From NCBI GenBank assembly GCA_030248225.1, contig JASANE010005091.1:1-64000 (forward strand): DNA of 64,000 nt, in the 5' to 3' direction. The stretch comes from Trileptium ribeirensis (Eukaryota > Nematoda > Enoplea > Enoplida > Thoracostomopsidae). A model generated the notes under the pieces. The model did not search any database. It saw nothing but the letters and a program-made list of their open reading frames with translations, and had not been told where the DNA came from. This document shows positions 11,211 to 23,008 of this stretch, in pieces (the stretch's first letter is position 1; every line of letters begins with the position of its first letter). The position numbers were made by a program, and so were the translations under genes.

Positions 11211-14200
11211 GTATATACGTATACATATACGTATGACTTTAAAATATAACAGTTTTATAAGTATAATATGTATATATGTATGTCAGTATGGGCGTAGTGC
11301 CGAAAAGGGGGTAGGTTTGAGGGCTTGTTGCGGCCTCTGGGAGAACCGGCCAGGAGTGTCCTCTCGGTAGGTGCTTCCTGGGTGGTGGCCCCTTACCCGA
11401 CTCCCGCTGAGACCCCGTCCGATGATCCACCCCCTGGGACGCTCGAAAGCGGACGTTGTAACTGAAAATTTGTGATGCGATGCGATTTTGGGCGTTTCGA
11501 GATGTCTTCACGATGGAGGGTCATACTTCGCGTCGCGATGAAGCTGAAGTAGCTGGGCGGCCTTCCGAGTTATCAAAGGCAACGAAAAAAAGGGATTAAC
11601 AGATGGTGTCGTGACGGGGATACTGCATGGGCGAGACATAATGGGATAGGTTGTCAAATAATTAGATTAATGGCAATCTTTAATTATTGCGCGGGTAATT
11701 AGTCTGTGTGCTGCTCGAATTACCTTGATTTAACTTCCGGCCACCTCACTCGACGTTACGTGGCTGATTCAAACGACGAAGAAATAGTTGGATAATCCCG
11801 AAAGGAGCACATCTTTTATTTTGACCCGAATTAGATAAATCGATGAAATTTAACGCTGGTCATCGACATGATCTGTGACGGCCTGAAGGACGACAAATGT
11901 CTAATGAACATGGTATTAAATGTTTAATGATTAATGCTGGGAATCCAATTTAAGACACATCTGGCGTTAATGGGATGATCTAAGTCATACATGCACAGGA
12001 AGTGGAGGCTTGAGAATTTGCGTTTTTGGAACAGATTGGGATCGCAGACACAGATGTTCCTAATCCGACTATTCGGGGGTTCAAGCTTGATGTCGGAAAA
12101 TTTAATTGAAGCCGACTCTCGCTAAAGGAGGTCGACGGTTTACGGTAGAGTTGACTTCCGGAAAATCATAAATTTGCTGATTGGATCCCAAGGCCGATGC
12201 GACAAACCACGACCCGAATTAAATCGCCCGTGATCGGGGGCCGAAAGAAAGCACACGAAAAGATCGACAAAATTTTTCGAGGTTGGGCGTGACGCTCGGA
12301 AAATGGGAATCAGTTCCACTTTGGCAGCGCGGAGTTCGTTCGACTTTACTGACCGGCTCCGATGAAAGATATTTCATGTGTTTTCATGTTAGTTTACTTG
12401 CTTTCCCGTGCTTTGTGGTTTCGCGTTTGGACTGGAGTCGATGTTCGAAGGACCGCGTAGACGTTCCTCGTCTAGCGAAGGGGGTATGGCTCTTGCCGCC
12501 CCGGATCGAAGATCGTAAGTGAGGTTGAGTAGGATAACCTTGAACATGGGGGTCTACTTTCCCCAAATGTAACAGTGACAGACCACTCATTGAAAATTTT
12601 GATCGACAGTAGCACAACCTCGTACCCCATAGGCTAGCTTGACATCAGTCGTTTGGCGTTCCGCATTCCCCCACCGACTTGCTACGTTTTCACAAATTCC
12701 TTGACAAACCTCCGTAAGTCGAGTTCCGCTTTGGGCGTTGTAGGCCATTGCGCGTAATGGTGGTAAATTGTAGGAACTGAAGTGGAAGTCCTTCTGATTC
12801 TCCGTGGTCTTAGGTAGGACAACTCAAAACGGACGCCTCTCGTCCATGCTTTACATGACTCGTATCTGTTGAGGTACGATTATCGAATTTTCCTGAGTCG
12901 ACCACGGTCAAATTTTCTAATGCTTCGGAACTGAAACAATAGGGACTTGCTTTAGCATTTATGGTTATGGTTTACAAACTTACAGCTTAGTTGACTGTTC
13001 AACGCTCATGCCATGTTTGAGCTCGAAACGATGTTAAGATTAGGAACGGAGGACTGGCCTACGTTGGGCTTTAGGAAGCCCAAAGATTTCGCTCATCCGA
13101 ACGAGTTAAGAAAATTTGGGAATATAAAAGATTTATCAAGTTCTAAGTACTCCATCTTGAGATTAATGTATTTGCTCTCCCTAAGGAGTAATGTTCACAG
13201 AACGTCTCGGTTTTGCTTATTCATTTCTACTTAATTGTGATGTATTATTCACACATTAAAAAAAGCTACAGGTATATTGAAATCGGACAAGCAGACTCGA
13301 TAGGCATCCACAACAGATACAGAAACTTCCCTCGAACGACTGACCGAATTAATTCTAGGCGACCACCCCCGTTCCAGATGTTACCCGACTAAGCTGGAGG
13401 GGCAATGCCCCCAGCCATTCAGAATTCCGACAGCCCCCGTATAGTGCCGCGCGCTAGCAACTCGAAGGTAGTGCGCTGTACCGTCCACCCAAAACTACTT
13501 CAATAGAACTATCAAGATTACCCATGTTCACAGTAAACATCTACATGGCCCACGTTCGGAGCTAACGTCCGCGAAATTGAGATTACTCAAATAGTCCGAC
13601 GGTGTGGCCGAATGTCACCCTCCTGCTGCTGTCCACTAGCGGGAGGCACGCTCCGTCCCCCCGCCTTCAAAAAATTACATATAATATTATCCTCCCAATA
13701 AAGAAAGCTTACACAATCGCTCCAGCCGTTTTGGCCTCAAGTCGAGCAAGTGCAAAGCCCCGATTTTTCTTCGGAGCGAGACGATCGCTGAGTTTAGCGT
13801 TGTTGTTGCTTTACCCATAATTGCCCGTTAGGCTATGTACTATGCGTTCTCCGATTAATGTTTTTCCTCGTCTCTCTCTCCTTTTTTCGTTTTCAAGTTT
13901 TCAGATTCGATCCTGCACGGGGAATTTAAGGAATAAGCCCGTTGCAGAATCACCGGTTTTGACCAGTGGACTACGCGCGTCTAGGAGCATCGACTACTGT
14001 GTCGATGATAACTCGACTGCACGATTTCGATAGTGCAGTTGAGACGCTGCACAACTGCAGCATAAGTACATCACACTAAGGCAATAGGATAAGTAATAGA
14101 GAATGACAGGAGAAAAGAACGACAAAAGGCAAAAAGGAAAGAGAAAGAAACAAAGAAAAGAATCACCAACCGAGAAGGGGCGCAGACGGGTCCGAGGCGA

Positions 14201-15856
14201 ACTGGTTCGTGCTCCACTTTCCTAAAACGACCCAAACTAGAGAGAATAAACTTAGGAAACAAACCGAGAGGACTGGAGCGCCCGTAGGTCGTGCCCCCAC
14301 CCCAAAACCCCATGAAATCGGCAAAAGTATCGAAACAAAACTGGGCAGTCAGGCTAGCCCCGTACACCCGCCTTCGGTCAGTCGTGTCGCTCGTTGGAAT
14401 TGAGCCCCAGTAGTTGCAAGCGTCGCGCAACTCCAAAACGATCAGACGTGTAAAGCCCGCAGGATCAGATGTGTAACCAACTAGTGACTCACAGGAGCGC
14501 TCCATAGCCAGCTTTGTATCGAGCATCGATCGCACTTTCATTTGGTGCCGCTCGCATAGGACTCGCCTGGCTAAGCCCTGTTGCATCTTTCTCCACTCAC
14601 CTTGTCACTCGACGCTCCGCGTGGAGTCCTGATTTAGAGTTGCGTACCACAAAGGAGTATTCTTCGAAGCACCCTAGGGCCCTTGCTTTTCGCGTCCCAT
14701 AGCTGAGCAGAGTCGCTGAAATTGAACGGGAGCAAAAACAACTGCCCCTAGTCCGCAAACACGCGGGTAACTGCATGCTCCGCTACGTGGTCTCGTCTCG
14801 ACACCCATTTCCCGTCGTTTACTGAACTCATGCAACCGCTGCGATTCATTGTGAGTGTTCATAACACGATTAGTAGAGTAGCCCGCATTGCTAACCGACC
14901 GAGGATAATCGTCGCCAAACGTAACTATTAAATCGTTGAATAAACTTTGTATGAACATCACCGAGTACCGTGCAAATCATTGCCGAGGCGCTAGGAGTAC
15001 CACGAATTCGTTCGCTTGGACGAGTCGGCCCGGCGCGCCATGGCTTGCGGATGAGAATGTCACAAGCACTGACGAGCACGGCCTTCGACCAATATTATTT
15101 GATTACCGGAGCCCAAGGAGGTCATAGGAAATGTCACATTCAAAATTGTCAACTAGTTGAACTGAAAAGTTTTCTAGGAAACTTTTTATCATGGCGCGCT
15201 CCAAAACGAGCATAAATTTCATAATCGAATTATTGTTTCCAAACTCAACTGGTTAAGGAAAACAGGCCACGCTGTAGAATATCCGACATTAAGCTCTCAG
15301 GGCTCGTCGGAATCCTGTCGGGGCCACACAGGCTACTGCGTTCTAAGAAAGGATCGCGAGGTCCAACCTCACTCAAGACAAATGTAGCATTAATTTTCTT
15401 TTCGAAACTCGTTCTAATTTACACGCAAATAAAGTTGAATTAAACAACTTCCGATGAGATTAGGATAGGGAATGACGGCCAAGCATCATGACCTGTGACA
15501 GCAGGTGTCGGTGCCAGCCACCCTGGGGGACATCTGTAGTCGTGCCAGAAACTAGACACGTGCGCAACCAATCGGGCGGGGTCTGGACACACCCCGTGAA
15601 GCGCGCCTGCCGCCTGCTAAGCTCCGCAGCTTCTCGGGTCTGACCAAGAGCAGGGTTAAAATTTCTGAAATCTACGGTCCTTCCTTGAGGCTGCGATAGC
15701 CGCGGTCGTATGGGCATGGCGTCAGGAAGTTGCGCCATGCAGCTGTGTCCCGTTATTACAATACACCAAGCTTAAGTGTAACAGCCCGAGTTTTTGGCTG
15801 AATCTCAAACATCCAAAATTAGGCCAGAAGAGCCACAAAATTTTGTGGGTAAAGGG

Positions 15857-16038
15857 CGATCGGATACCGGTGGAGCGTGATCCATGGGTTCATTGATGCA
15901 GTATTCATAATTGTATTGAATAAAATAAAGACTATACTTGTGTGCTATAATTGTGTAATCACGCTCCATCATCCCGAGGTGCGCGGGGTGATTACGCACC
16001 AAAATTGAATCAAAATCTTATTGTGGGGTATCCGATCG
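15857..16038. repeat. Stacked inverted repeats
   Basis: A perfect 12-bp pair CGATCGGATACC/GGTATCCGATCG (15857-15868 and 16027-16038) encloses a perfect 10-bp pair GGAGCGTGAT/ATCACGCTCC (15872-15881 and 15958-15967) and a local hairpin GGTGCG/CGCACC (about 15979-16001). The AT-rich loop has AATAAAATAAAG. Confidence 0.6.
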
Positions 16039-16270
16039 ATCCCTGGAGTGCAATCATTGCGTGTATTATACAGGTATAGTATCGATGTGCGACGCAGATG
16101 CGTAGTCGGGTCGGCCGGGAACAAGGGAAAGATTTTACGCTCTAGCACAATTGGACCTAACAACTCTATTGATTAGGTGCCCCAAAGCCGATCCCGGTGC
16201 GCATCCGTACCTACAATGTGTATATATTGTACTCGTATCGGTTGCTGAAGTGACGGAAATTGTATATGTC

Positions 16271-16377
16271 CCTGTGTGTCAGGACGGGCCGAGTTATAGT
16301 GCAGGACCTTTATCAAATCTTGAACAGGAGTTTTGTTTTAATTTGGATCCCTAGGACCGGTCCTGACACGCAGGAAA
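16271..16377. repeat. Foldback with about 20-bp arms
   Basis: Left arm CCTGTGTGTCAGGACGGGCC (from 16271) pairs with right arm GGACCGGTCCTGACACGCAGG (to about 16375), with about three mismatches or bulges. The loop is about 65 bases. Confidence 0.55.
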
Positions 16378-16524
16378 CTGAAGTACTTATGATATGTATA
16401 CTGCGGGACATTTGAATACATGAGGAGAATGATAAAACAGACCTGATATGATAAAAGTTCATTTTCAAAAGGGGTATAAGAATTTTGGGAATTTTGGGGT
16501 TATTACAGATCTCAAACAAAAAGG

Positions 16525-16975
16525 GGAACCTTAAGCTATCGTCAGCACTCTATAAGGCTTCAAAAACACTCGGTCGGCTCGACTTACTCCCAACCCGTAA
16601 ATACTTATGGACCCCCAATTTAGCGTTTATACTCTCAAACTTCAGGGCCCTAAATCACTACACACCACCACAGCACACCAAGCCACAGCACCAAAAAAAA
16701 AGCCAGCATAGAGCAAAAAGCGACCAGAACAAGCAAAAAGCGCACAAAACATATAGCAGCCTCAATAGCAGAAGCAAAATATGCGACAAAGAGGCGTCTT
16801 ACAAACCAAAACTCGCAGTTTTGCAAATTTTATGGACCCCATACAAAAAGCGGGGACCTATAATAGGCTATCGTCATCATCTACAAGGCCTCAAAAACAA
16901 GACCTGGTCCGGCTCGACTTCCCCCCAACCCTATATCAATGGACCCCTTCTTCAGCGTTTAAACCTCGCTCCATT
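16525..16975. repeat. Diverged direct repeat pair, spacing about 330 bp
   Basis: The order GGGGA(A)CCT, GCTATCGTCA, CTCAAAAAC, GGCTCGACTT, CCCAACCC, TGGACCCC, AGCGTTTA appears at about 16525-16635 and again at about 16851-16965. Short conserved words are separated by variable bases. No protein is implied. Confidence 0.6.
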
Positions 16976-16988
16976 CTCTTCACTCCAA

Positions 16989-17025
<37 letters not shown>

Positions 17026-17051
17026 AAAAAAAAAAAAAAACAAAAAAAAAA

Positions 17052-17106
<55 letters not shown>

Positions 17107-17280
17107 ACAAAAAATGAAAAAAAAAAATTAAAAAAAAAAAAAACACAACCCACCTAAAAAAAAACACAAAACCACACAACAAAGAAAACAAACCAATAAC
17201 AATTTTGCTTTCTTTTTGTATTGGTTTCTCTTTATTCAAGAAAAAAAAAAAAAAACAAAACCCCAAAAAAAAAAAAACCC
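16989..17280. repeat. Long interrupted poly(A) tract
   Basis: Nearly 290 bases are almost entirely A, broken mostly by single or paired C, with one 60-plus run of A. Polylysine and polyphenylalanine frames over it are artefacts. It could be a degenerated retroposon tail or an assembly or sequencing artefact; the C-only interruptions are odd for a natural tail. Confidence 0.7.
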
Positions 17281-17895
17281 CCCACCACAAACCCACCACC
17301 CCTCCCACTTCACGGGACCCCCGTGACTCAGGCGGGACCCAAATTTTCCCCATCGTGCACGCATTTATCCGCCTTTTACGGGCTTCCTAGGGGAATTACA
17401 TAAATTTTAGGGTCCTCATAAGTAGGCGACCAGCCAGGGCATGGATATGATCCCGCCCCCGGCCGCCTACTCCCTGCCGTTCCTAAAAAAATAAACAAAA
17501 TAAATAAAAATTCCAATACATTTGAAGCGCCCGAAGCGCTGATATATCTCGCCATCGCTGCAGGCCTCGCGCCGACCAGCGCGAGGTTTAGCTTGTTTTT
17601 GGGGTTCTTTGGCAAGCTTCGGCCACTGCACGTTATATTTGGTTAAAGTTGGCGGCGTCTCTTCTTATGACTGTGTTGTTTGACCAACGTACACCAAAAC
17701 AAAATGTGTTTTCGTCTGTCGTGGCGCTACTGTCGGGTCTGTCGATGTATAGATTGTTTTGGTTGCCAGTGTAGATTGTTTTAATTGCTAGTATATGCGT
17801 TGCTTTATTTTATTTTGAACAGTCGGTAAAGCTAAGGGGCCTTACGGCGGCGAACTTCTAAGAACAAAGTAAAGCAAAGGGGGGTTCGAGCGAGG

Positions 17896-17940
17896 TATAA
17901 AAGAGCTGAGCCCGATTCCCCGATCGGAGCCAGTCGGGGT
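17896..17940 (+). promoter_or_regulatory. TATA-box promoter candidate inside the island
   Basis: TATAAAA at about 17896 is followed about 35 bases later by CAGTCGGGG, similar to AGTCGG start sites seen in some arthropod retroelements. No coding region of note lies downstream, so it may be a relict LTR-type promoter. Confidence 0.3.
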
Positions 17941-20345
17941 TTTGTGTTCAGAAGTTGGCGGTTGTCGCCATGTCAAATTTTGTAGGTTTTCGTTTTTGTT
18001 TTAAGCTTTCGTTTTCTTTCGGATGCACCAGGGTTGGTTTCTCGCCGTACCTCTACGGTGGAGAGCCTTCCCTGGCTTTTTCCATTTCTTTTCGACCACG
18101 CGAAGGGACGCGTTTGCGGATGCTGGAGAGTCGTAACGATTCTCCGCGCACCCGTAAAGGCTGGGCCGCGACGAAATTGACAAAACCGCTCAAAAATTTC
18201 GTTAAAATTTGGCACGTACATAGCTCGACTGGTTCCCCGCTCCTCGGACATTTTCCCCGTTCGCAGGTCCGAGGGGTGACCCAAAATTCTATTATAGGGC
18301 AAGTGGTAAAGAGCAAAGTGCTGTTTCAAAGCAACCGAGAATGAACAAACTCGCCTACAAAATTTATACGAGTGCCGAGATGGTCGCGATCGTCGTCGCG
18401 GTTTGGACATCTTTCGAGCAATACCCCACGGGTTCTCTATAAATTCGGGATTGCATTTAAATTTTGCAAACATTGAGAAAGGCCCAGGCGTCCCCAAGTC
18501 GTGCAGCTACGGTGACCGGGAGCATGGGGAGTTTCGGCCCTCAGTCGAAGAGTATTGCAGATCACCTCCGACGAGCGACGATCCGTGCCTGACTCGGCCG
18601 ACAATCGTTTCTGCGCTTAGGGTTAAGAAAAATTTTCATAATAGAAAAGATTCATCGGAAATCACCCGGTTCGGGATGGGAAAATTTTGTAAGGCAGATA
18701 AAGATCAAAAAATTGTCTCCAAACACGCCTCAACCAAACTTAGGAGAGATCGCGGCCACGCTTGTAGGGGACGTAGCCGTTTGCATCCTCGGGCGACACG
18801 AGTTGTCCGTTACTTGTTTAAGTCGAACAGCAGCAGCGAATCCTCATTCGTCTGCTGATTCTTTGGGCTCTGATTGGTGTGCGATGCAAACGACTGCGGA
18901 CCCGGATTTGACAAAATTTTAGAAGGACCATTAGTGAGCATCAAACGAAAAACAGGGGCTGGAGTTGGCGGTGAGCAGCAACGTATTAGATTTCGGTGGG
19001 ACGTAGGTTTTCTAACCGTGCAACTACGGGGAACGTCTGGGTCGCCACCCTCGCCCGGAGCCCTCCGGGGGCGAGTTTCGGATTTAGGTCGTTCGCAAGC
19101 CACTCCAGTCGCTGTTGAAATTGTACAAAAAATTTTGGACCTTCGCTTCAGTTGTTCATGCCTAGTTCAAAATTTACGTAGTGGACAAAACATCACGGTT
19201 TAACAGGTTGCCGGCTGCTTCATCGGTAACGAAAGCCATCGTTTTTTCATCAAAATCGACCAGGCTCAGTTCGATAAAACATGCTAAGGAAATCACATTT
19301 GAATGGAATGTATTGGATCCTTCCTGGGTATCTTACAGGGTACCCGATATTAATTCTGTCATCTAATGAATGTTGTAAATAAATGCCGTACGACCCGATT
19401 GGGCGGTGTTTACAGTGTGTGAATGATGCAAATTTGGCTCGACAGTAAACGAGTTGAATCGTGTCCAAATTATTAAAGCAGTTCGGAATTTTGCTTAACT
19501 GTCTAACCACCGTAGTCTTGCTTTGGAAATTTTAGCTTCGGCAAGCACCCCCAAAGATCTACGAACTCAAGTGAATTTTAACAGCGGCAATCAACCCTTC
19601 CACAACACCATGCCTGGCCGGTTAAGCTCCCCCGCACGCCCCCGTTTCGGAGTCCGAACCAGCGATCCGCTCCGCATTTTGCATTATACCCACATTAGCA
19701 GGAACGCCCTTGCCGCCAACCCTCCGCCGCTAATCATCACCCTGTTTAGCCCGCCGCCCGGCTTGCAACTCTAATGATTGGAGCCTTGACACTCAAGGGA
19801 CTGGGGCCTCCGCCTCAGTGCCCCTACGTTATTATAAGTAGTCAAAATTTAGGGAGCAAGCCTCATCTAGGCCCTTTAGGAATGGTGCGAAATTATGGCC
19901 TAGGTTTTAGGACAGTCGTGCGACGCTCCGAGATTGGAAACGGGACAAAGTATCGAGGGACGCACCAACGGGGAATCTTGCCAATGCTATACTAGGATCA
20001 GGTAACCCCGCCTAGGGGATTAAGTTGGTTATGAGGGAAAGGCGAGTCAGCCTTATTACCTGTGAGCAGGCCTAAGGGTTGACTCTCCCTCGGGGGACCT
20101 TAATGCCACTAGATACGTGGGCCAATATAGGGGCCAGGCCGAACACCCTGGTTAACCCGCCGGCAGCCTGCTAAGCTAAGCGGTTCCCTTAGGTCATCGC
20201 CTGGATCATCGGGGAGTCGTGGAAGCCGGGGTTGTCCGGGCACCACACGCTGAGAAGAATAGTGGTGCAGCTGGGATCCCTTAGGGCCAGAACTGGTCCT
20301 AGTACATAAGCATATAAGCCTCCGCTCTGAGAATAAGCATAGGCC

Positions 20346-21346
20346 CCTGAATCACCAATTCCAAGCTGGTATTTTTAAAAATGTTATGTAACGCTCCTCA
20401 GTGTTTATTTGTGTGGATTAGGAAATTTGATTAATTTGTGTTACAACGATAAACTTAAAAGCCTAGCATTTAAAAATGTTCATGGCAGTTTTTCATTGTG
20501 AATTTGGCAGGAATACGTTTCCAGTAGATTTCATTTTTAAGTTGTTACTTTTCATCAACTACAGTTAAAGCCTTAAAATCAAAGGAAATATAAATCTGAC
20601 TTGACCTTCGTAAGGCTGTTCTTCGATTTTAAGGATGTACATAATGGTAGATCATTAAGTGTATTGCAAAATTTGCATCAGCCTACATTTTGAAAGTACT
20701 ACGATGTTAAGGATCTAGTCATGTACCCTATTCTTGAATGAACATAACCTTAAAGAAATAACAAAAAAGTTAAGTACAAATTGTTGCATGCACAAAACAA
20801 TTTAACCAAAATTTACCGTCCCGGTTTCTTCTTTGTACGTAAGGTTAGTCGTCCAATTTTCTGGTAATTCCTATAACACGTACTACATTTTTTGGCCAAT
20901 GTAACTTTTTGCGGCGGAAAAGAAATGCACGCTGTGTTGCTCTCGTTTCAGTAAGCCTAACCCTGCGCCTCAGTCCATATCAAAGTTCATATATGAAAGA
21001 CTTTATTTGTGCTGTTGTTTGTGGGTCTTTTTGTAGATGTTTATTTATTTCCGTAATTCGTGATTTCACCAATTTATATGGATACCTGTAATTGGTTAGC
21101 TAGGTACTTTATCGGCAGAGCGCGTTTAAATTGATATCACTTGTTATTTTTGTCGTGGGTTTAGTAAGTGTCGGGGGTCTAGCAGGCTACAAGGGGTCCT
21201 GGTGCTAAAACAGTACTTTTTGGGTTTTAGAACTTTTTCACTAAATTTTTCGTTATATATTTCCCTAAAATATTGGGTTTTCAAACATCTTAAATATAAT
21301 TTTTGTTTTCTTTTAATACCTTATTTGTATACAATCATTCATTTCA
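20346..21346. other. AT-rich spacer
   Basis: Return to AT-rich sequence after the GC island. One short frame at 20909-21091 is not supported by any motif. I see no repeat or gene. Confidence 0.4.
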
Positions 21347-21354
21347 CTCACTAG

Positions 21355-22864
21355 CAGGGAATAACCGGAATCGAAATTTATCGTAACCAGAACCTGGTCT
21401 TCGAAATTTGTATACGTATAGCAAAACAGGTGATAGAAGAAATGAAGGTATAGTGGATTTAAAATGCATTAAAAATAGCTTTTACATTAAACTTAATGTA
21501 TTTTGATGGTATTATTGCTTTTCTGACACTTTAAAGAGACTGAGGAAGCTAATAATGTCTATTTATCGATCAATATACCGGTTTTTGGATACCCAGGGCA
21601 AAAAATGCCTTCCACTATACACCATTGCGTATACTGCGTCAAACTGAATCTGCTTACCTGGCCTGTCCACAGCCCTCCGAAAAGTGGGGGGGGGGGAAAC
21701 TGGGGGGCCCAGTGTTCATTCTCGGGGGAAATTTCAAAGTGGGGGATAAATTTTGCTTAAAAATACAAAATATTTCCATATTTTCATGCATTTTTACTAC
21801 TGTGAACGTACTTTCAAGCTAAAAACAATATTTTAGCATTATAAATAGTGGTAATTAATGTTTAAAAAACAATTTGCAAACAAAGAACATAAATTTTCAG
21901 ACATAAAAAAATTTTTGAATTAGTTGAACATGGGGGGTTTCGGCCGAGTGGGGGGGACGGACATGGGGGAAAATCTCACGAACATGGGGGGATTCGGAAA
22001 GTTGGGGCCCCCCACTGTGGACAGGCCAGATTACAAAGCTTGGAGCGTAAAATACACACTCGCTCTGTCTCCGGTCGTCTGCGTTTACTACACATACATT
22101 TGTTACATGTTTTTCTGTAGGAAACTTGAAACTATTGGTTTATATGATTCTAACAGAAAATAATAGAAGGTTATTTTCTGATCAGTGGTCAGAGACACTG
22201 TTTAGGCTAGCGTTAAACAAACAGTGCCAGTCAGATGATAATGATGATCACCTTCTAATCAGAATGCTATAAATGAGGCAAACTGTGATGCTGCTCGCAC
22301 AGTATCAATAAATACAGTTCATTGCCAAGAAATCTGTTTCTAGCTGCTTTGCAGATAATGTTAGTTTACTTTAATTTAGACTGATTTACCAAGTTTACAA
22401 GCGCACTGGCTGGTGCGTGACACAATTTATGTTAGCCAAGCATACCGTAAGTACTTCTGCGTAAGCCATACTCTGTTACCGAGTTGGACCGGCGGCATTC
22501 GAACGTACCCCGTAGACTTCTGAATATGTTAAATAGCTGCTAGAAGCATCCACCTGGCTTTGATTTGTTAACAAACTCCTGGAGGTTATTATGAAAAATT
22601 CTTGCTGTAATTATGTGCCCTACTTACGTTTCACACGGCAAATTGCTTAATTAATCTTATCTTTTGCTTGGTTGTATTGGAGCTTGATGATTGTATAATA
22701 TATATATATTACATGTTTGGATCACAGGTGAAGCAAAAAAAACGTGGAAAATTTCAAACAAAATTTTTAAACCGACATTCCGGTTCGGGTATGGTTTTTG
22801 CCATTTAGCTGAACTGCAACCGGAACGCGATTTTCGCAGGAACCGGAATTCCGGTTACTTCCTG
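21355..22864 (+). mobile_element. hAT-like non-autonomous element, copy A
   Basis: The left end reads CAGGGAATAACCGGAA and the right end GGAATTCCGGTTACTTCCTG, giving CAGGG-type inverted ends. Flanking 8-mers CTCACTAG (21347-21354) and ATCACTAT (22865-22872) agree at 6 of 8 positions, consistent with an aged 8-bp target duplication as made by hAT transposases. Both ends are loaded with AACCGG/CCGGTT words. The interior has no conserved protein. A 372-bp element at 21658-22029 is nested inside; without it the copy is about 1.14 kb like its relatives. Confidence 0.8.
21658..22029. mobile_element. Nested MITE with subterminal G-runs
   Basis: The inverted ends are CTGGCCTGTCCACAG and CTGTGGACAGGCCAG, 15 of 15 matching. 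Flanks are TTAC on both sides (21654-21657 and 22031-22034, with one extra A before the right copy), and the other family copies show the uninterrupted site GCTTACAAAGC. Four G-runs of 5-10 lie near the left end and about six near the right end, all on the same strand; the centre is AT-rich. There is no coding capacity. Superfamily is not certain. Confidence 0.75.
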
Positions 22865-23008
22865 ATCACTATCTATGTATAGTTTAGTTTTGTCACGCAA
22901 ATCAGTTCTTCTGATCTCGGCGAGTACACACATCGTTTAAAGGGCTTAACGGTTTTACACGGATTGTTTTAATAATAATTATTGTTTTTATTTGGTTTGG
23001 CTACTTAG

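Larger units (their letters stand above)
9856..20345. other. Large GC/CpG-rich compositional island without recognisable genes
   Basis: Base composition changes abruptly near 9856 and returns to AT-rich sequence near 20345. Inside, CG dinucleotides, GGCC/CCGG words and C- or G-rich runs are common, whereas both flanks are AT-rich. Frames are short and frequently stopped on both strands (the longest, near 14071-14586 and 17973-18497 on the minus strand, match nothing I know). It contains many foldbacks (10586-10614, 15857-16038, 16271-16377), a short direct repeat, a long poly(A) tract and a TATA box. Possible explanations are an ancient large retroelement, a block of decayed heterochromatic repeats, or foreign DNA. 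None is demonstrated. Confidence 0.5.

Noticed and set aside
14071..14586. 171-codon minus-strand frame in the GC island
   Set aside because: No recognisable domain, a Phe/Ser-rich tail from a pyrimidine tract, and no promoter or splice context.
16485..17353. Polylysine and polyphenylalanine reading frames up to 210 codons
   Set aside because: They are created entirely by the poly(A) tract and its complement.
17973..18497. 174-codon minus-strand frame in the GC island
   Set aside because: Arg/Lys-rich without motifs; similar-length open frames are expected in CpG-rich sequence.
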